This document shows positions 24,984-38,474 of a stretch of DNA of 64,000 nt, piece by piece (within the stretch, counting starts at the first letter, position 1; each line of letters starts with the position of its first letter). Below the pieces are notes generated by a model. The model saw nothing but the letters and a program-made list of their open reading frames with translations, did no database searches and had not been told where the DNA came from. This stretch comes from Epiperipatus broadwayi (Eukaryota; Onychophora; Udeonychophora; Euonychophora; Peripatidae), in contig JAQFVV010000157.1 of NCBI GenBank assembly GCA_028023455.1, forward strand, positions 932,001-996,000, in the 5' to 3' direction. The translations under genes and the position numbers were made by a program.

Positions 24984-27420
24984 TTGATGCAATTAGTGAC
25001 AGGCTAAGCTCACTATCCCACACAAATACCAAAATTCAAGAAATACTGGAATTAATAACTCAATATCACAAAAAACAAAAAGCTCTAGCTCAATATATTG
25101 CTACAAGAGGTCCAAAATCTTTTTGGCAAATAATCATAACTGGACTAGATGGTGCATTCAATGGGCACTTGGATCGGCTGTTAGACCAACACCATTGATG
25201 ATTATCATTAACAGCAAATGCTACAATGGACCAGAAATGTTAGATAGAATTCACTCTCACTTCAAAACAAAGCTGCAAAATAATACTTTTCAAACAGGAA
25301 ACATATGGAATTACACCACAAATAATCACAAGCACAACATAAATGAAACCCAAATATTGCAAAAGCTACAGGCATTTTCCGAAAGCACTCACCCAGGCCT
25401 TCACATGATCCCTAAATTTGTACTATTACACCTTAGTCACTACACTATTACATAGTCAAGAGGATGATTGACATGCTGGCCGAAGATTTTTAGAACTTTC
25501 TAGATTTGTACCTAGTGGCACTGGTCCCTTTTTTTAAAAAACAAGAAAATCCATCTAGTCTCAACAATTTATGACCCATTTCTATGATACCGTTGCTGAT
25601 TAAGACAATTGAATCCCTAATCAAGGACGAATTCAACCCCAACTCTACTCTCACATTTCATCTTTTCAATTTGCCCGAAAGGGATCATCCACCATAGATG
25701 CGGTTCAGCCTTTCTTTTGCTAACCAAACACATCAGACAAACCAAAAAGTCAAGGCCATTGGTCGTACAACTGGACTTCTCAGCATTTGACTCGGTAATA
25801 CCAACTATTCTGATACAAACGATATGGAAGTATCAGATGCCTGAAGTGTACATCACAATAATAGCAAACCTTTTAGTAAATCGTTCCATATTTATTTCTT
25901 TAGATGGAAAGTTGTCCACAGGTTTTAGACCTCACATCTCAATTCCACAGGGTCCCCAGGCATCATTATGTTTTGTAATTTACTTCAACCCCATGCTCAA
26001 GGACTCGAGAATAGCTTGCCAGGGATTTACATTCCTGCCATCAAAAAACAAATCAACCATATCTCCTACGTGGATGATGTTACCATTTTTCTTCCCAGTG
26101 AAATTCATCTTCCAACACTTCACAGTTATTGGCAAGCATGCCAAAAAATTAAACTTCCAAATTAACAATACTAAATCTTCCATCTGGAGAAGTAAAACAG
26201 GAACAACAATTCCATCCAGATGCACAGTCAAGCCACAGCTTTTCCTAAGATTCCCCATGGCAAAAACAAAAACAATCATGACTAGAGAAATTCAAAACTC
26301 AATCCTTCAAAAAACCAATAAAACAATCAACACTCTCTCCAGTATCTTGCTTTTAATTCCTGGTAAAATCATACTCCTTAACATGGTAGTATTTTCAAGA
26401 CTCAATTACTATCTACCAATCGTGAAGCCTACTAAAACCTTTGGTAAAATAATAGGTTCATTATGTACTAGGCTGTTGTGGAAAAGGAAGGTTGTGTCAT
26501 AAGCTTAGCAATGGCCCAAATGCCTAGAGAACTGAACGGCCTTGGTCTACACTCGGTTGCTACATTATACCTGCAAAAATCACTAAAGCTGCTACACAAC
26601 TATTCACTAGAAATGGACTACGCAAATTTAATCCAAGAATTTCAACTTACTGACATGCCACCTCCCCATGGTAAAGGATGGTTGGCTGGTATCTGGATGC
26701 ACGTCAATAGCTGTTTAAACTTAGCTCCGAACATCTTCAATGAAAAAAGTCCTACTGGGAAATGTATAGGCTAAAGAAAGATTGCCCCTACAATGCTCTT
26801 GGCTTAGACAACAAATTATTGATCAAAAAAGCCAACCTCTGGTTTCTGGAACGCATATTTATTGATTTTCTTTTGAAATTAAATCTCTCATCATTACCTA
26901 CTAATCACTTCCTCATGACGAAAAAGGGATTTAACAAAATTAGCTCTCAATGTCAACTCTGTCAGAGAGAAGAGGAAAAATTCAACACATTTTTCTCGAT
27001 TGTCCATTTTTCAGTATTCTCAGGTCTTTCATTGATGAAAAGGTAAACGCTATTCTACAGACACATTCTTAATCGAGCAAGCAATTAAAGCTGGCAAATT
27101 TGCTAACATTAGATTAGCAATTTTCCTATTCTTTGCCATCTGGCTAACAAGATGTAGTTTTGTTCTGGGCAACACGAACACAAGTATCCTTCAAGCATTT
27201 AAAACACTCATCAAGAGTAATACCATCAGAGATAAAATGTTTGCTCCAGATTGGCTGCACCAACAAACCTGGTCCAGCGTCTCCATGTTGGTGTATTGAT
27301 TATTGCCAAGATATTAATGATCAAATTAGTGTCTTGCCTCATCAATGCATTACCAAAATGAGCTCAGTCATATATGAGAACTTCCCCAGACTATCTAAAG
27401 ACTACCAATTAGCGGATTGA
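24984..27420 (+). pseudogene. LINE ORF2 relic: reverse transcriptase and zinc knuckle
   Basis: Frames in order: linker with RGPKSFWQII and MLDRIHSHFKTKL (25090-25300); degraded RT start 'LVPLF..' with 'SMIPLLIKTIESLI' (25520-25625); RT core VVQLDFSAFDSVIP (25760-25800), ISIPQGPQASL (about 25940), and YVDD (26067-26078) in another frame; thumb region with YYLPIVKPTKTFGKIIGS (about 26405-26460) and a following 'PRELNGLGLHS' block; C-terminal knuckle CQLCQREEEK (26951 on) completed by HIFLDC in the next frame (to 27003); and IRLAIFLFFAIW near 27110. At least six frameshifts or stops. The YVDD (not FADD) active-site variant still has both aspartates. Confidence 0.85.
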
Positions 27421-27880
27421 CCCACCATCTACCTCAATGAGAGAAGTTACCACTTTCAATCATGAACTGAATAGCTCAACTTATAAGAAAATGATGGACA
27501 GATCTCAAGATGCTTAGACTTGGACTGACAGATTGGGAGCGAGTCACTGGCCTAGCCAGCAGTCTCCCAACTCACTCAGCATTCTGTTTCTTACCCTAAT
27601 TTAAACTTATTATCATTATAGTTTTTTGATGTACCTTTTAGTGCTCTAAGAGGCATGCATAATTGCTCAACTGGAACAAAGTGATGGACAGATCTAGAAC
27701 TCTACTGAAGCGTTGATTCAAAAACCTTGAGGCTCGGATTGCTAACGTGATTTCACAGGTCCCATCATGCATGTATTCACTTTTCATTTATCTTTTGACA
27801 TCATTTGGTATTTATGTAAACATCATTTTTATAAAGTTGTATCAATTGTTTAAATAAATCGTTGTTTTTTTTTTTAAAAA
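24984..27880 (+). mobile_element. 5'-truncated LINE (L1/Tx1-like, tentative)
   Basis: Base composition shifts sharply at about 24984, where a coding pattern begins (linker before the reverse transcriptase). The element runs through the RT domain, a C-terminal knuckle and a 3' untranslated region (27421-about 27865), ending in 'aaataaatcgttg' and T/A-runs near 27860-27885. The 3' UTR repeats the phrase gatggacagatct at about 27494 and 27683. The missing endonuclease domain marks a 5'-truncated insertion. It is the same family as the fragment at 85-451. No clean target duplication could be read. Confidence 0.8.
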
Positions 27881-27885
27881 AAAGA

Positions 27886-30800
27886 CCTTTATTTCTAATT
27901 ATTATTCGTTGTGTGTGTATACCGTTCTCTTTAGTATCAAAGTAATTTAATTATAAATAAAAAGTCAAGTTATTTTTGTCTGCTTGTAGAAAATCTTTAG
28001 GTGTAAATCAGATAATGATATTTTTATTAGGGTGAATATAAATCTGAGTCAGAGATGTTCTCATAGCCTTTCGATTCAGATTATAAGTTAAATTTCTCAT
28101 GATTTTCATTTCAATATAGACTATTTTGTTATTAGAGTTACTGCATTTATATAGTTAGCATTTAGAAATGCATCAATCCAGTTATAACCTATTATTAAAG
28201 CTGTATAATTTAATAGTTATATTTTTATCTTCTGTAATCTCCATTATTTTTTTAATTATGTGGGTGCATATAATTAAAACACTTGTTTTAATTGATTTCT
28301 TTGAAAGATTAATTGCAATTTTATTCCTAATATTATTATATGTGTGAAAAAAAATCATACATTTCGGTGGAAAAAATATATAAAAAAAACGTTGCTGAAT
28401 TTAGGGGATAGAGCACTTTCTTTTTACTTTTCAAATATGCTTATTTTATTATATTAAAAGCAAAATTACACAATATAATCTTAACTATATTTATTAAATA
28501 TTGATTTTTTTTTTAACCATTTTTATTTCTCACTAATAGATATTTCTATTATTTCCTGCCTATTTCTGTTTGCTGTTCACCTAAGATTACAATTATGTCA
28601 TTTCTTACATTTATTATTATTATTATTTTTTATAAAATAATTTTGTTTTATTATGACAACTAGTTTGAATATATATCTAAAATCTTACTTTCAAAAAAAT
28701 ATATTTGAGATCTTAATAATAACTTATGTATAGATTACTATAAAAGTATTTATAAAATTTTGTATGTCAACAGTTTTTTCAAGTATAATCTTAATTACAT
28801 AGTTTTTTAAATTGTAAACAGTAAGAAATATAAATATATTAGATTAAAATATTAATAATAATCTGAGTTGTAAAATATAAATCCATTATTGTTATGTGTT
28901 AATTTGACAATTTAATATTAATTTCTTTATTTTTTAATGGAACTGTTTTACTAGCCTTGGCACCATACTGAATTTTAAAAAACTGGCTTGAGACAAAATT
29001 TTCACAATAACTTCAGTTTTCATCGTAAATAGTAATTTAAAGTGAGAATTCTACTCATGCTCTCCTCAACAGTACTTCAGATTTGCTCATATAAAAGAAT
29101 TTGAGTCATAGGAATAAGAGGATCCTTTTTATTCCTGCATAAATACTATATCTTGGATTGAAGAGGAGAGCATTCATTTATTTAACACTCTCAAAAGGCG
29201 CGTGCTCAATTAGCTTGAAAGGTTGATATTTGAATGTAATTGAAAAACTAGAAAAACTAAGGATAACAATAAGGTTAAAATAAATAGTGATAATCATTTA
29301 AAAAATAAAGAAAAAAAGAAATTTCAACATCCAACATAATTATTACTTTATTGTTTGTTTCATAATTTCTAATTTATCATTAATTAAGTTTAAATTACAT
29401 CTTCTATGATAATTTCTTTGTACTCCTCACAAAATTATCTTTCAAACCATATATAATACTTTTTACCTGAGATAATCTATAGCTTCAGAATCTTCAGAAG
29501 TATTCGCATAAGAATTCTTCATTTTTATCTTGTACCCCAAAGGTGACAAATCTCAAAGGTATCCATAAGAAAAAGATTCATCCTAATAAAAGATACAAAA
29601 CAAATCATTTCCAGAAGATGGCTATGCATTTGTCATCGTAGGAATTGGCTTCTGGTCTATCTAAAACTAGAAATTGTAGGTTATTGTCTGTATTTCTGAT
29701 AAAATGAGTTTCATCTCTTCATTTTATATTTGTTGTGTACATTAGTGATGTTTATATTCTTTATGCAGACTAGTGATGCTATCTTGTTATATTTATTATC
29801 CACAGAGATATAATTTATTTGCATATACTTCATTTGCTAGCTATGAATTGAAAATAATGTGATGCAAGATGTAGCAAAACTACTGACACCATAACATGAG
29901 TACCAAGACATAGGTAAGAATCAGAATTTGATTCTTTACCCTCATACAATTTCGTGTGGTATATACATAACTATTGTGGTTATCTCCACACACCCACCAT
30001 TTGAAATCTCTCTATTGGTTTTAAGTGTTTATATTTTCACATGGTACTATGCCCAGAAAATTTTGTGATTGTTTTGTCAACTGCAAAAATTTTTGTATAT
30101 TTGATAATCAGTCCTAAAATTTATATTGTACTGCTCTATCTTAATTTTATATATATATAGACATTACTTGTTATATAAACACAAACATGCAATTGCAAAC
30201 CTAAAGACAGTAATATATAAACATAGTAATAAATATAGTAAAATAAACATAGTATAAATTATTAAAGCTTTTGAGAATCATTATATCTAGAAAATAAGAC
30301 TGCCTAAACATAGATCAGAACCCCAAAATTACATAAACTACTTTTGTTGTATTTTAATACAAATGTTTAAATTTATACATATATAATAATGAGCATAAAT
30401 GATATATAATTTATATATTTCACAGACACCAATAGAAACACAAACATACCATTTATCAAATAATTTTTAAAAATTTACTATTCAAATAATTAAAAAATAA
30501 AAATTTTTAATACTTACAACCTGATATTCTGATTACATTTTGAAGTCCTTGAAATGTGAATTATCACCATATTTTTAATCTGTTATAGTACACTCTTTGG
30601 CCATTTAAAAATTTCTGCCTTTATCTTCTCCATGAAAATTAGTAAACTGAGGGAAAAAATTAAATGAACCTATCCATAGAAATATTCATAAAAAATCCAT
30701 TTTGGGGGGGGGGGATTTTAACATAATGGACATCAGTAGAAAGAAAATTGAAAAATGCAATGAATGCTGGGATTTCTGTTGACATCATGCTTGTAGTTTT

Positions 30801-31680
30801 CACATAATTTTAAAAAGAACACAAAATTTCAATGAAATGCCACTGCAGCATTCTGTTGCCGCTGTAAATACTCAAAACGTTAATGGAAATACGACATTTT
30901 TTTATCGTCATATGTCTTGTTTTTTTTTATATGTCAATATAGAAAGAGACATCAACAACAAACAAAAGCCTGATGTACTAATATATTGAATCCATCAAAA
31001 GATATAAAAACCTCCTAAAATGTGTTACTATCAGCATATATACATATGTAATGATTTTTTATTTTTCAAATTATTAATTATAAAATTATTTATATTACAG
31101 TGAGAAAAGTAAACATATAATTGATAATCAGGCTAAACAAAGTAAAAATATAATCATACAAGAATTTAATTAGTATAGCATCATTTGATTTCCATGTCTA
31201 TCCAACCTGTATTGAAAGTCTATTTTTGTCTTGTTCTATTTTAGATGTGTGGTGTTTCATCTTAGTTGCATCAATTCTTGTCTAGGATAAATTTTATGTT
31301 GAGCAATGCATTTAATATAAATAAAAATTAATGGTAAATCATGGAATCACCACACATAGAACTATGATATCTTTCCCCCCATTTGGTTTTAGATTCAGAA
31401 CCTTGATACTTATCAATCTAAATTAAGCTTTGACCACTTATATTCTTTTGCTAATAATAGCTAAATATGCATTTACTAACAAATAATGGCTATCTATCTG
31501 GGTGAACTTCCTTGTAATAATAATAATAATAATAATAAATTTGAAGTAATATTTGATTTAGAGACTTGAAATCTACATTATGAGTGGTCTCTGGAATTGT
31601 TTATAGGTAGAATAGTCAAACAGAGTTCAAGATATGATACAGATGTGTTCATGGATTTTTTAATATGAATTTATTAAAAG
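27886..31680. other. AT-rich spacer, no gene seen
   Basis: Long AT-rich stretch. It contains an 11-bp inverted repeat pair atgctctcctc/gaggagagcat at 29057-29067 and 29163-29173, an 11-base G run (30704-30714) and an AAT microsatellite (31514-31541). No frame with a recognisable product. Confidence 0.5.
31514..31541. repeat. (AAT)n microsatellite
   Basis: Uninterrupted taa/aat triplets, about nine units. Confidence 0.9.
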
Positions 31681-31689
31681 CAAAACAAG

Positions 31690-32630
31690 AACTTTATTTT
31701 TTTGGATCCTGGATTTGCAGTATGCTGATGATTTTGCAATTTTTGCAGTTTAAGAGGTGATTTACAGAATGTTCTTAATGTTTTGAATGCAACTTATATA
31801 GATCTTGGTTTATTAATTAATATTAAAAAAAACTCAGTTCTTTATCAGCCAATGACCAAAGAAAAATCCTCAGCACTTTAGCTTGGATGATTATCCGCTT
31901 GAGATTGTAAATCACTTTAAATATTTTGGTAGTTTTATAACTTAGATGTTAATGTCCAACATAGACTCCGATGTATTGCTGCTGCCTTTAACAAATTAAA
32001 GGATAGAGTATTTGTTATTTTACCTAATTTATTATATGTAAGTGAAACCTGGACACATTTGTACAATATAAAGGTGATAGAAAAGTTTCTTTAAGGATAT
32101 GCTGTAAATTTAAAAAATATGGTGGCAAGATTGTAAAACCAATCAATATATTCTTCAGCTTTCTGGATGTTATATTATTTAATTCATTATTATAAAATCC
32201 CACTGTCATTGGATTGGACATGAAAAACAAATGAACAATGGAAGACTTCCTAAAAAAGCATTTTATGGTGTACTTGAGCTTCGGTTTTGTGGGATAGACC
32301 TTGTTTGTGATATTGGGATTATCTCAAAGATATTTTAAAGAAGTGCAATGTCAGTTGCTTCCATTGGGAAGAAAGATATGGCCAAGAATAGAATACATTG
32401 GAGAGCCACAATTAGTTATGGTATTGAAGTATTTCAGAAAGAGAAGTTTTCTGTTGAAAAAAATCTAACAAAATGTTCTACATGTAAATATTTATGATTT
32501 AAGATTGATTTGCATAGTCATTATAAAAACTTATTTCTGAGTAGTTTTTTTTTTTTTTGTCTTTTTTTTTAGAGATGGAATGGCTATATTCATTTATGAG
32601 TGGTTGTTTAATAATAATAATAATATACAC
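31690..32630 (+). pseudogene. Non-LTR reverse transcriptase relic (third type)
   Basis: LQYADDFAIFA with an intact YADD (31721-31732) is followed by DLQNVLNVLNATYIDLGLLI and 'NHFKYFGSFIT', the palm-to-thumb order of jockey/RTE-like reverse transcriptases annotated widely in invertebrates. A later block reads CRWIGH...NGRLPKKALYGV near 32205-32270, the C-terminal 'W-GH-R---RLPK--LYGEL' pattern. It differs in sequence from the RTE copies elsewhere in the window. Frame breaks occur at about 31750, 31880, 31945 and later. It ends at an AAT-rich tail (32610-32626). Confidence 0.75.
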
Positions 32631-32777
32631 TAAAACACAGGTAATGGTGAAGGTAATTGTGGTATTAATTGGCTAAGTGCTTTCAAGAAGTTTTATCATC
32701 TCATAATCATAGCAAAGTGGTTGTATGAACATGGTGGAATCTGTATGCAACAAATATTTAAATATATGCAAAATGGA

Positions 32778-33112
32778 TTAGTCCATTTTTAGAGAGGAAA
32801 AGCATACTTCCTTTTGGTTTATAGTGAAGGTGCTGTTAGCTATAAACCATGCTTCTTTGACTTTACTTTTAGAGTCATGATATTCTATGCATGCGATGGA
32901 AGCACAATATAATCCAAACATATGGTTGGTACATCTTTGGTGTTCTAAAAAGATGGAATTGTATTCATGTTTATTAAGAGCTCTTTTGTATAAATAACAG
33001 TGCTGAGAGACACAAGTGGTGAAAGATGTGTAGGATTCACCATAGTTTATGGAACTGCAACCAGTTTGGGGGCATGGAATCATGTACACTGTGTGGGGAG
33101 TCTGATCAGAGG
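32778..33112 (-). pseudogene. Penelope-like element GIY-YIG endonuclease fragment
   Basis: Read on the minus strand, the frame begins TPHTVYMIPCPQTGCSSI then NYGESYTSF, corresponding to the GIY and YIG halves of the Penelope GIY-YIG endonuclease, with the spaced cysteines (PCPQ-GC) characteristic of Penelope-like elements. It continues with 'SQH.YLYKRALNKHEYNSIF', 'H...TNH' and VKEAWFIANS, matching the order of helix, His and catalytic Glu (KEA) of that domain. About 103 codons remain open up to a stop at 32778. The first Gly of GIY is replaced and no reverse transcriptase was seen upstream (at higher coordinates), so this is an isolated 3' fragment, as expected for 5'-truncated Penelope insertions. 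Confidence 0.7.
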
Positions 33113-34997
33113 GTAAGCAGCCCCTTGAATTCTTAATCTATTGGTTGAAGGAGAGAGGGTGGGGATACAAAAACTTAGCTTGAAAAAAGGAGAGTTTTAA
33201 AATTTAATTTAATAAAGAAACCATTGACCTACTCCTAAATATATATTAGGATAGAGATAAGCAAATAGATATTAATCATCCATAAAAAACAGTCATTGAT
33301 TTATATGCATATATCTATCAAGTTTTTTTAAACCTTGAAACAACATATTAATAGCACATTATTGGATAAAGTTCTTATCATTAAATGTTATAATTTTTTT
33401 ACAACATTTTTATAATTTATTTGCTAATAAATTTCATTTATTTTTATTTTTGATGTCTAAATTTTATTCAGAAATATTATGAATAGCAATATTATTTTCA
33501 GAATCAGAATTAAAACTGCATGAAGTCAAATCTCTTCTTTTATCCCTCTATAATAATACTTTGTTTTAAATTAGCAAAAAAATAATTTCTTATTAAATCA
33601 GCTTTTATTATTATTATTTGAATAAATGAGAAATGCAAAAAAAATAGTTATGAAGAGAGTAACAAATATCAATAAAGTATTTTATTTTGTAATTATAATA
33701 CTGATTTTTAACTAAATAAAATTTACTAAAATAATCTATATGTAATCACTATAATTAATATTAACACTGGTTATTTTAAATGGGTAATTATTGCTTATTA
33801 AAATTATATATTTATATACCTAGGTATTTTATATATCATAGATGTAAAATGTTTTGAAATATATATATATCAGTTGTACTTAAAGCTAATGGTTAAATTA
33901 TACTTGATATTTTTTTAATCTTGAATAATAATCACTAAATTGTTTTTATCTATAATTTTATGTTTTCAATATTTATATCCATCATTTATTTTCTCTAGCC
34001 ATTTGAAAACCAATGGACTGAAGTTTCACAATGAATGAAGCTTTGTTATTGTTATATTAATATTTCACTGTCATCATTTTTATAATTAGTAATCCAAAAC
34101 ATTATTCTGGTGATAGCAGTCAGATCCAGGCAAAATATGGATTCTGTAATAATAAACCATATTTGCTGTAAAACATGAAAACTTTACTCTCACTGCATGC
34201 ATGTAAAAATCTTCATTTTACTGTATGCATATGATGTTTAATTTTATTTTATTTTTTTTCACATCTATAATTATCAACATATTTTAATTTTTTTAAACAA
34301 ATTTATAAAAAAACTTTTTTTCTTATGAAGGGATTAAATAAGACATGTCTAATCATTTCTCTCCCTCTCTTGTGAAAAAATAAAGTGAATTTAATTAATT
34401 TTTTCTTTTTAAAATTAAGGCAGTTTAAATCAGATTTTTGTTAACTCTTAAAATATTAAATTTTATAAAAGTTATTTATTATAGTAAAAATAAATATTGG
34501 AAATTTAAAGAAATATTGAATCAAAATTATATCAGCTATTTCATAAATTGATAAGAAAAATAATGCACTACTTTATTTGACTTTATAATAATGAAAATAA
34601 ATATGGAAATTAATTAGTATTTTTATGATAAATAATGACATTGTTTACCATAGAGTATTTTTCAAAAGAAATATATTAATTATTACTAATATCAATTATA
34701 GCTCACTTTACATTAGTCTTTAATTAGTTTTTAACCTAGAATTTTTTTTTTTTTAATTAATCTTTATATACATAACTAAAACAATATTATTCATTTATGT
34801 TTTAAAATGTTTGGAGGAAATATACAGATCACATCATAAGATATAATCAGTCTATTATTTTCACACAATGGAAACTGTAAATTTTAAACGCGAAAAAGAA
34901 TGGTCAAATTGAAAAATAAAAATATATTCAGACAATTTATAGGAAATTAATAATTTTTATTAGTCATTCATTAGACTAGAGATGATCCATTTCTATG
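33113..34997. other. AT-rich spacer, no gene seen
   Basis: Very AT-rich and low in complexity. Nothing recognised on either strand. Confidence 0.5.
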
Positions 34998-35580
34998 CAT
35001 ATTTCTGTAGTGTACTTATCCCTACACCATTCTCATGCAAGATGGAATTGGTTTCTATCTACTTTTAATACATTGTAGATGGTGTACCAAGATGTTAAAA
35101 GTCGATAGAAACCAGTCCTTACCTTGTGGATGGTGTGCCAAAATGTTAAAAGTCGATAGAAACCAGTCCTTACCTTGTATGAGAGTGGTGAAATGAAAAT
35201 TACACTGCAGAAACATTATTCCCTAAGTGTATAATCTTTAGTTTAATGAATTACAATAAAAAATATTAATATGCTTTCATCAAGTGGTTTGTGTTCAAAG
35301 TTGTGAGGGTGGTAAAATTGTCACATCAATTAAACTGTAGTAATTGGCTATATATATACTGAACAATGATAAAGATATGTGTAAGAAATTGTGATCATGC
35401 CAACTGATGAGTGCTAATTCAATATGAAATATGCATCTTGAGGATCATACTTTTTTTTCAGATCTTTGATCATATGTTTATGATTATATTCCTTTATAAG
35501 ATATTAAAAATGAATAGAAACGAGTTCCTCCCTTTCATGAGAGTGGTGTAGTAAAAATTACACTATTGAAATATTATTTA
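34998..35580. mobile_element. Foldback element, copy B, with three terminal-arm copies
   Basis: The left arm (about 35003-35070: 'tttctgtagtgtac', 'tacaccattctcatgcaaga', 'ggtttctat') is the inverse of both 35140-35215 and 35510-35575 ('gatagaaac', 'atgagagtggtg', 'attacac'). A 57-bp unit with 'gatgttaaaagtcgatagaa' is tandemly duplicated at about 35080-35165. The middle (35340-35470: 'actgaacaatgat', 'caactgatgagtgctaattc', 'gatcatatgtttatgat') is related to the right arm of the element at 6225-6340. Confidence 0.65.
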
Positions 35581-37089
35581 TTAATTTATATGAAAGTTTA
35601 ATGGAAGAAAATACATATCTTTGTGCAATAGTTATCTGATAATGAAGACTACACCCAAGTAACAAAAATTATTTTGTATGATTATTTTATACAAACTTTT
35701 AGTGAGAATGCATATGAGTTGCTAGTACATTTGTATAATAGTGCAATAAATACTTCTATATTTCTTTTCAAAATTTAAATAATACTGGATATTGTTTCAT
35801 TTCAAATTTTTATAGCCATTTGTGAATATATATATATATATTTTAAGCAACAAGTTTTAAAACTAATTAGCTAAATGTTATTTCAAATGAAGCTAATTAA
35901 ATGGAAACACATTATTCTAAAATAAACTTCAAGTAATTTATAATATTTCTAATTGCAGCTTCAAGGAATTTTAATTCAAGAGAATTTTTCTGTATCAAAT
36001 GAATGATAACATTTAGTTTAAAAATTGCATTTTCAATATTTTTTTTTATATAAAATTATACTAATTTTATTTTTACTTATTATTACTATTTATACCATGT
36101 AATAGGCAAACAAGGCCTGTCACAAATTATGATTTAAAAAAAGGAAAAATGAAAAAAAAAATATGGCTATAGTAATTAATTTCTCACAATACATTCTGTG
36201 ATTTAAAATGCAGCCTTAAAAGAGTCAGTAAACTAACCCATACATAAGCAAACAAGGCAATGTTCAGGAGCCTGATAATAAAGATACTCAATAAATGCAA
36301 GTATTATTGTCTTCTATTGTACTTTTTACAAAACTGGAAGCTCAAAAATATTTTTGGAAAGGATCAACATTTTTAAAAGTCTGATCTTAATCATTATTAT
36401 TGATAATTTCATTAATGATAGTTTATAGAACTCATTGATTTTTAAAGTAGAAAATAGGCATTTAATTGTTAAAACTGTCTTAATATCTCATAATTTTTGA
36501 TATCTCTTCTAATCATGTTTTTAAATCATGATAATGATGATATGTTGTGTATATTCATACTAGGAGTCCATGCAAACCTTTTTGGATTGTTGTAGATTTT
36601 TACAAATAGCTAAGATTTTTTACTCAATTTAAATCTGTGAAACTTTGCTCATGATTTCTATTTTCCAAAGAATTCTGACCTCTCTCATTCTATAAAGAGA
36701 GAAAAAAAATCTAACATGTTATATACTCTTATTCAATGGGAGTCTGTCTCATATATCCTCAGATTATACATGTAAATATGAAGAAAAGCTATATATATAT
36801 ATATATTGTAACCAGTTGGGATACATAGCACACAATAATATAGTGTGTGTGCATATATATATATATATATAAAGTAAAGGAAAAGTAGAAATAAACACAG
36901 ACAAAAATTGTAGTAGATATTTTCTACATTCATTGAAATAAAAAAATAATAAATAATAACTCTGATTTAAAATATTGCTTTATAAATTAAACTTTTAAAA
37001 GATTTGAATAAATATAAATATTGTATTATTGTTATTCTGATTTTGAAATTTAAAAACAAGTATCCCCTAAGTGAAAACATGCATATCAT
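35581..37089. other. AT-rich spacer with TA microsatellites
   Basis: TA repeats near 35827, 36791 and 36853. No gene seen. Confidence 0.5.
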
Positions 37090-38252
37090 ACTTTGACAAA
37101 AATTTCAGGCTTGTTTTTAGGGGGGATTAGAGAGATAAAAATAAAACTCTGTTTTCAATCAAGGTGTTATCACCTCAGATGTTCTATAAAAGAGCTGATA
37201 AAAATATCAGCTGCAATCTGGTTAGTAGTTTTTGGTAAGAATGGGTCAGCTGCAAAGTTGGTTACAATATTTTGTTGCAGTTTGTTGATGTTTTCAGCAG
37301 TTGGTTTTAGCTGACCATAGAGTTGGCACAATAGGTACCATGAATTGATATAGCTGAAGGCAGGACAGTAGATTCAGGAACTGCTACTATTTTCCTTCTC
37401 AGGAGTTTGAATTCACATGGAGAAAAATGATCCACTTTATGCTGAATTTCATAGCCTTAAATGTGGAGAGGACAGTTGCTTTCCTGGAACAATCCTAGAC
37501 AGAAAGAGACCAACTACAGACCAACATTTTACATGGATTATGTTTTTCCTGATAATGACAATCACTAAACCCAAACTCATCAAGAAAAATCTTCCAGCTT
37601 GCCCAGGGAACCCCAGCCTGCTGAAGAATTAATTACATGTATGATGTGTCAGATATGTGCAGAGAAGTACAGATAGACATGTATAAAATGGTAAATGACT
37701 TTATATTAATGAAAATTTAAATAATTCATTGTAAAATGACCTTTTGAAAGGGATGCATGAATTTGTACTTTTCATGTTTATTGGTGGGTGTATAGTTGAG
37801 CAGGGCTGCTTGGGTGCATTGTGTTCATGATCCTCTGAAGTATAGGCTCAACACTATGTAGACCTAGATGATTGAGCTCCTAGAGTAATCCAGCAGTGTT
37901 TATAGGTATCATGAATAGACCTCATGTATAGGCCCCTAAGACTCACAAGAGATGAGCAGGGTTAGATCAGTGCCTGATTGTTTTTTTCTGGATACTTCTC
38001 ATGGATGATCTCTAGGTACAAGAGAGGTAGTACTTAAAGATGAGGTATTTTCTCATGACATCATGGGGCATTGTGTACTGGTTGATCATGCTTGGCTGTC
38101 TACTTATCATGGCATGGGGAGCTACAGTTCATGTATTCACTTTTCCTATCTCACCTTGCCTACTTCAAGAGAGACATTTTAAAAGTGAAGCAAACAAGCA
38201 AATAATTCTGCCTGGATTTAAAAAAAAATTTTTAAAAGTAAAGAATAGATGA
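37090..38252. other. Higher-complexity region, unclassified
   Basis: Base composition is less AT-biased than the flanks and short frames occur (37093-37314, 37417-37632, 38040-38252), but none matches a family I can name. On the minus strand near 37320-37130 the stretch reads like the segment before the RT core of some LINEs ('IAADIFISSFIEHLR'), so an old retroelement in minus orientation is possible. Confidence 0.3.
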
Positions 38253-38474
38253 TTCTATAATTTAAATTTAAAAACATTGATAAATCAACAAATACCTGTC
38301 AAAAATTGGCTATACTTTTTTTAAGTAACAAAAAAGAACTTATAAACTGATAAATAATTTTAAATTATATCTATATTTTGTTTATAAACAGGTATGTGTG
38401 AAATTTATATGTTTCCAAATGGAATCAATTAAGGAAAATATAACTTTATTATACAATATTAATGTATTTGTTAT

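Noticed and set aside
27886-31680. CRISPR-like or regulatory array
   Set aside because: Only microsatellites and a single 11-bp inverted pair are present; there are no regularly spaced identical repeats.
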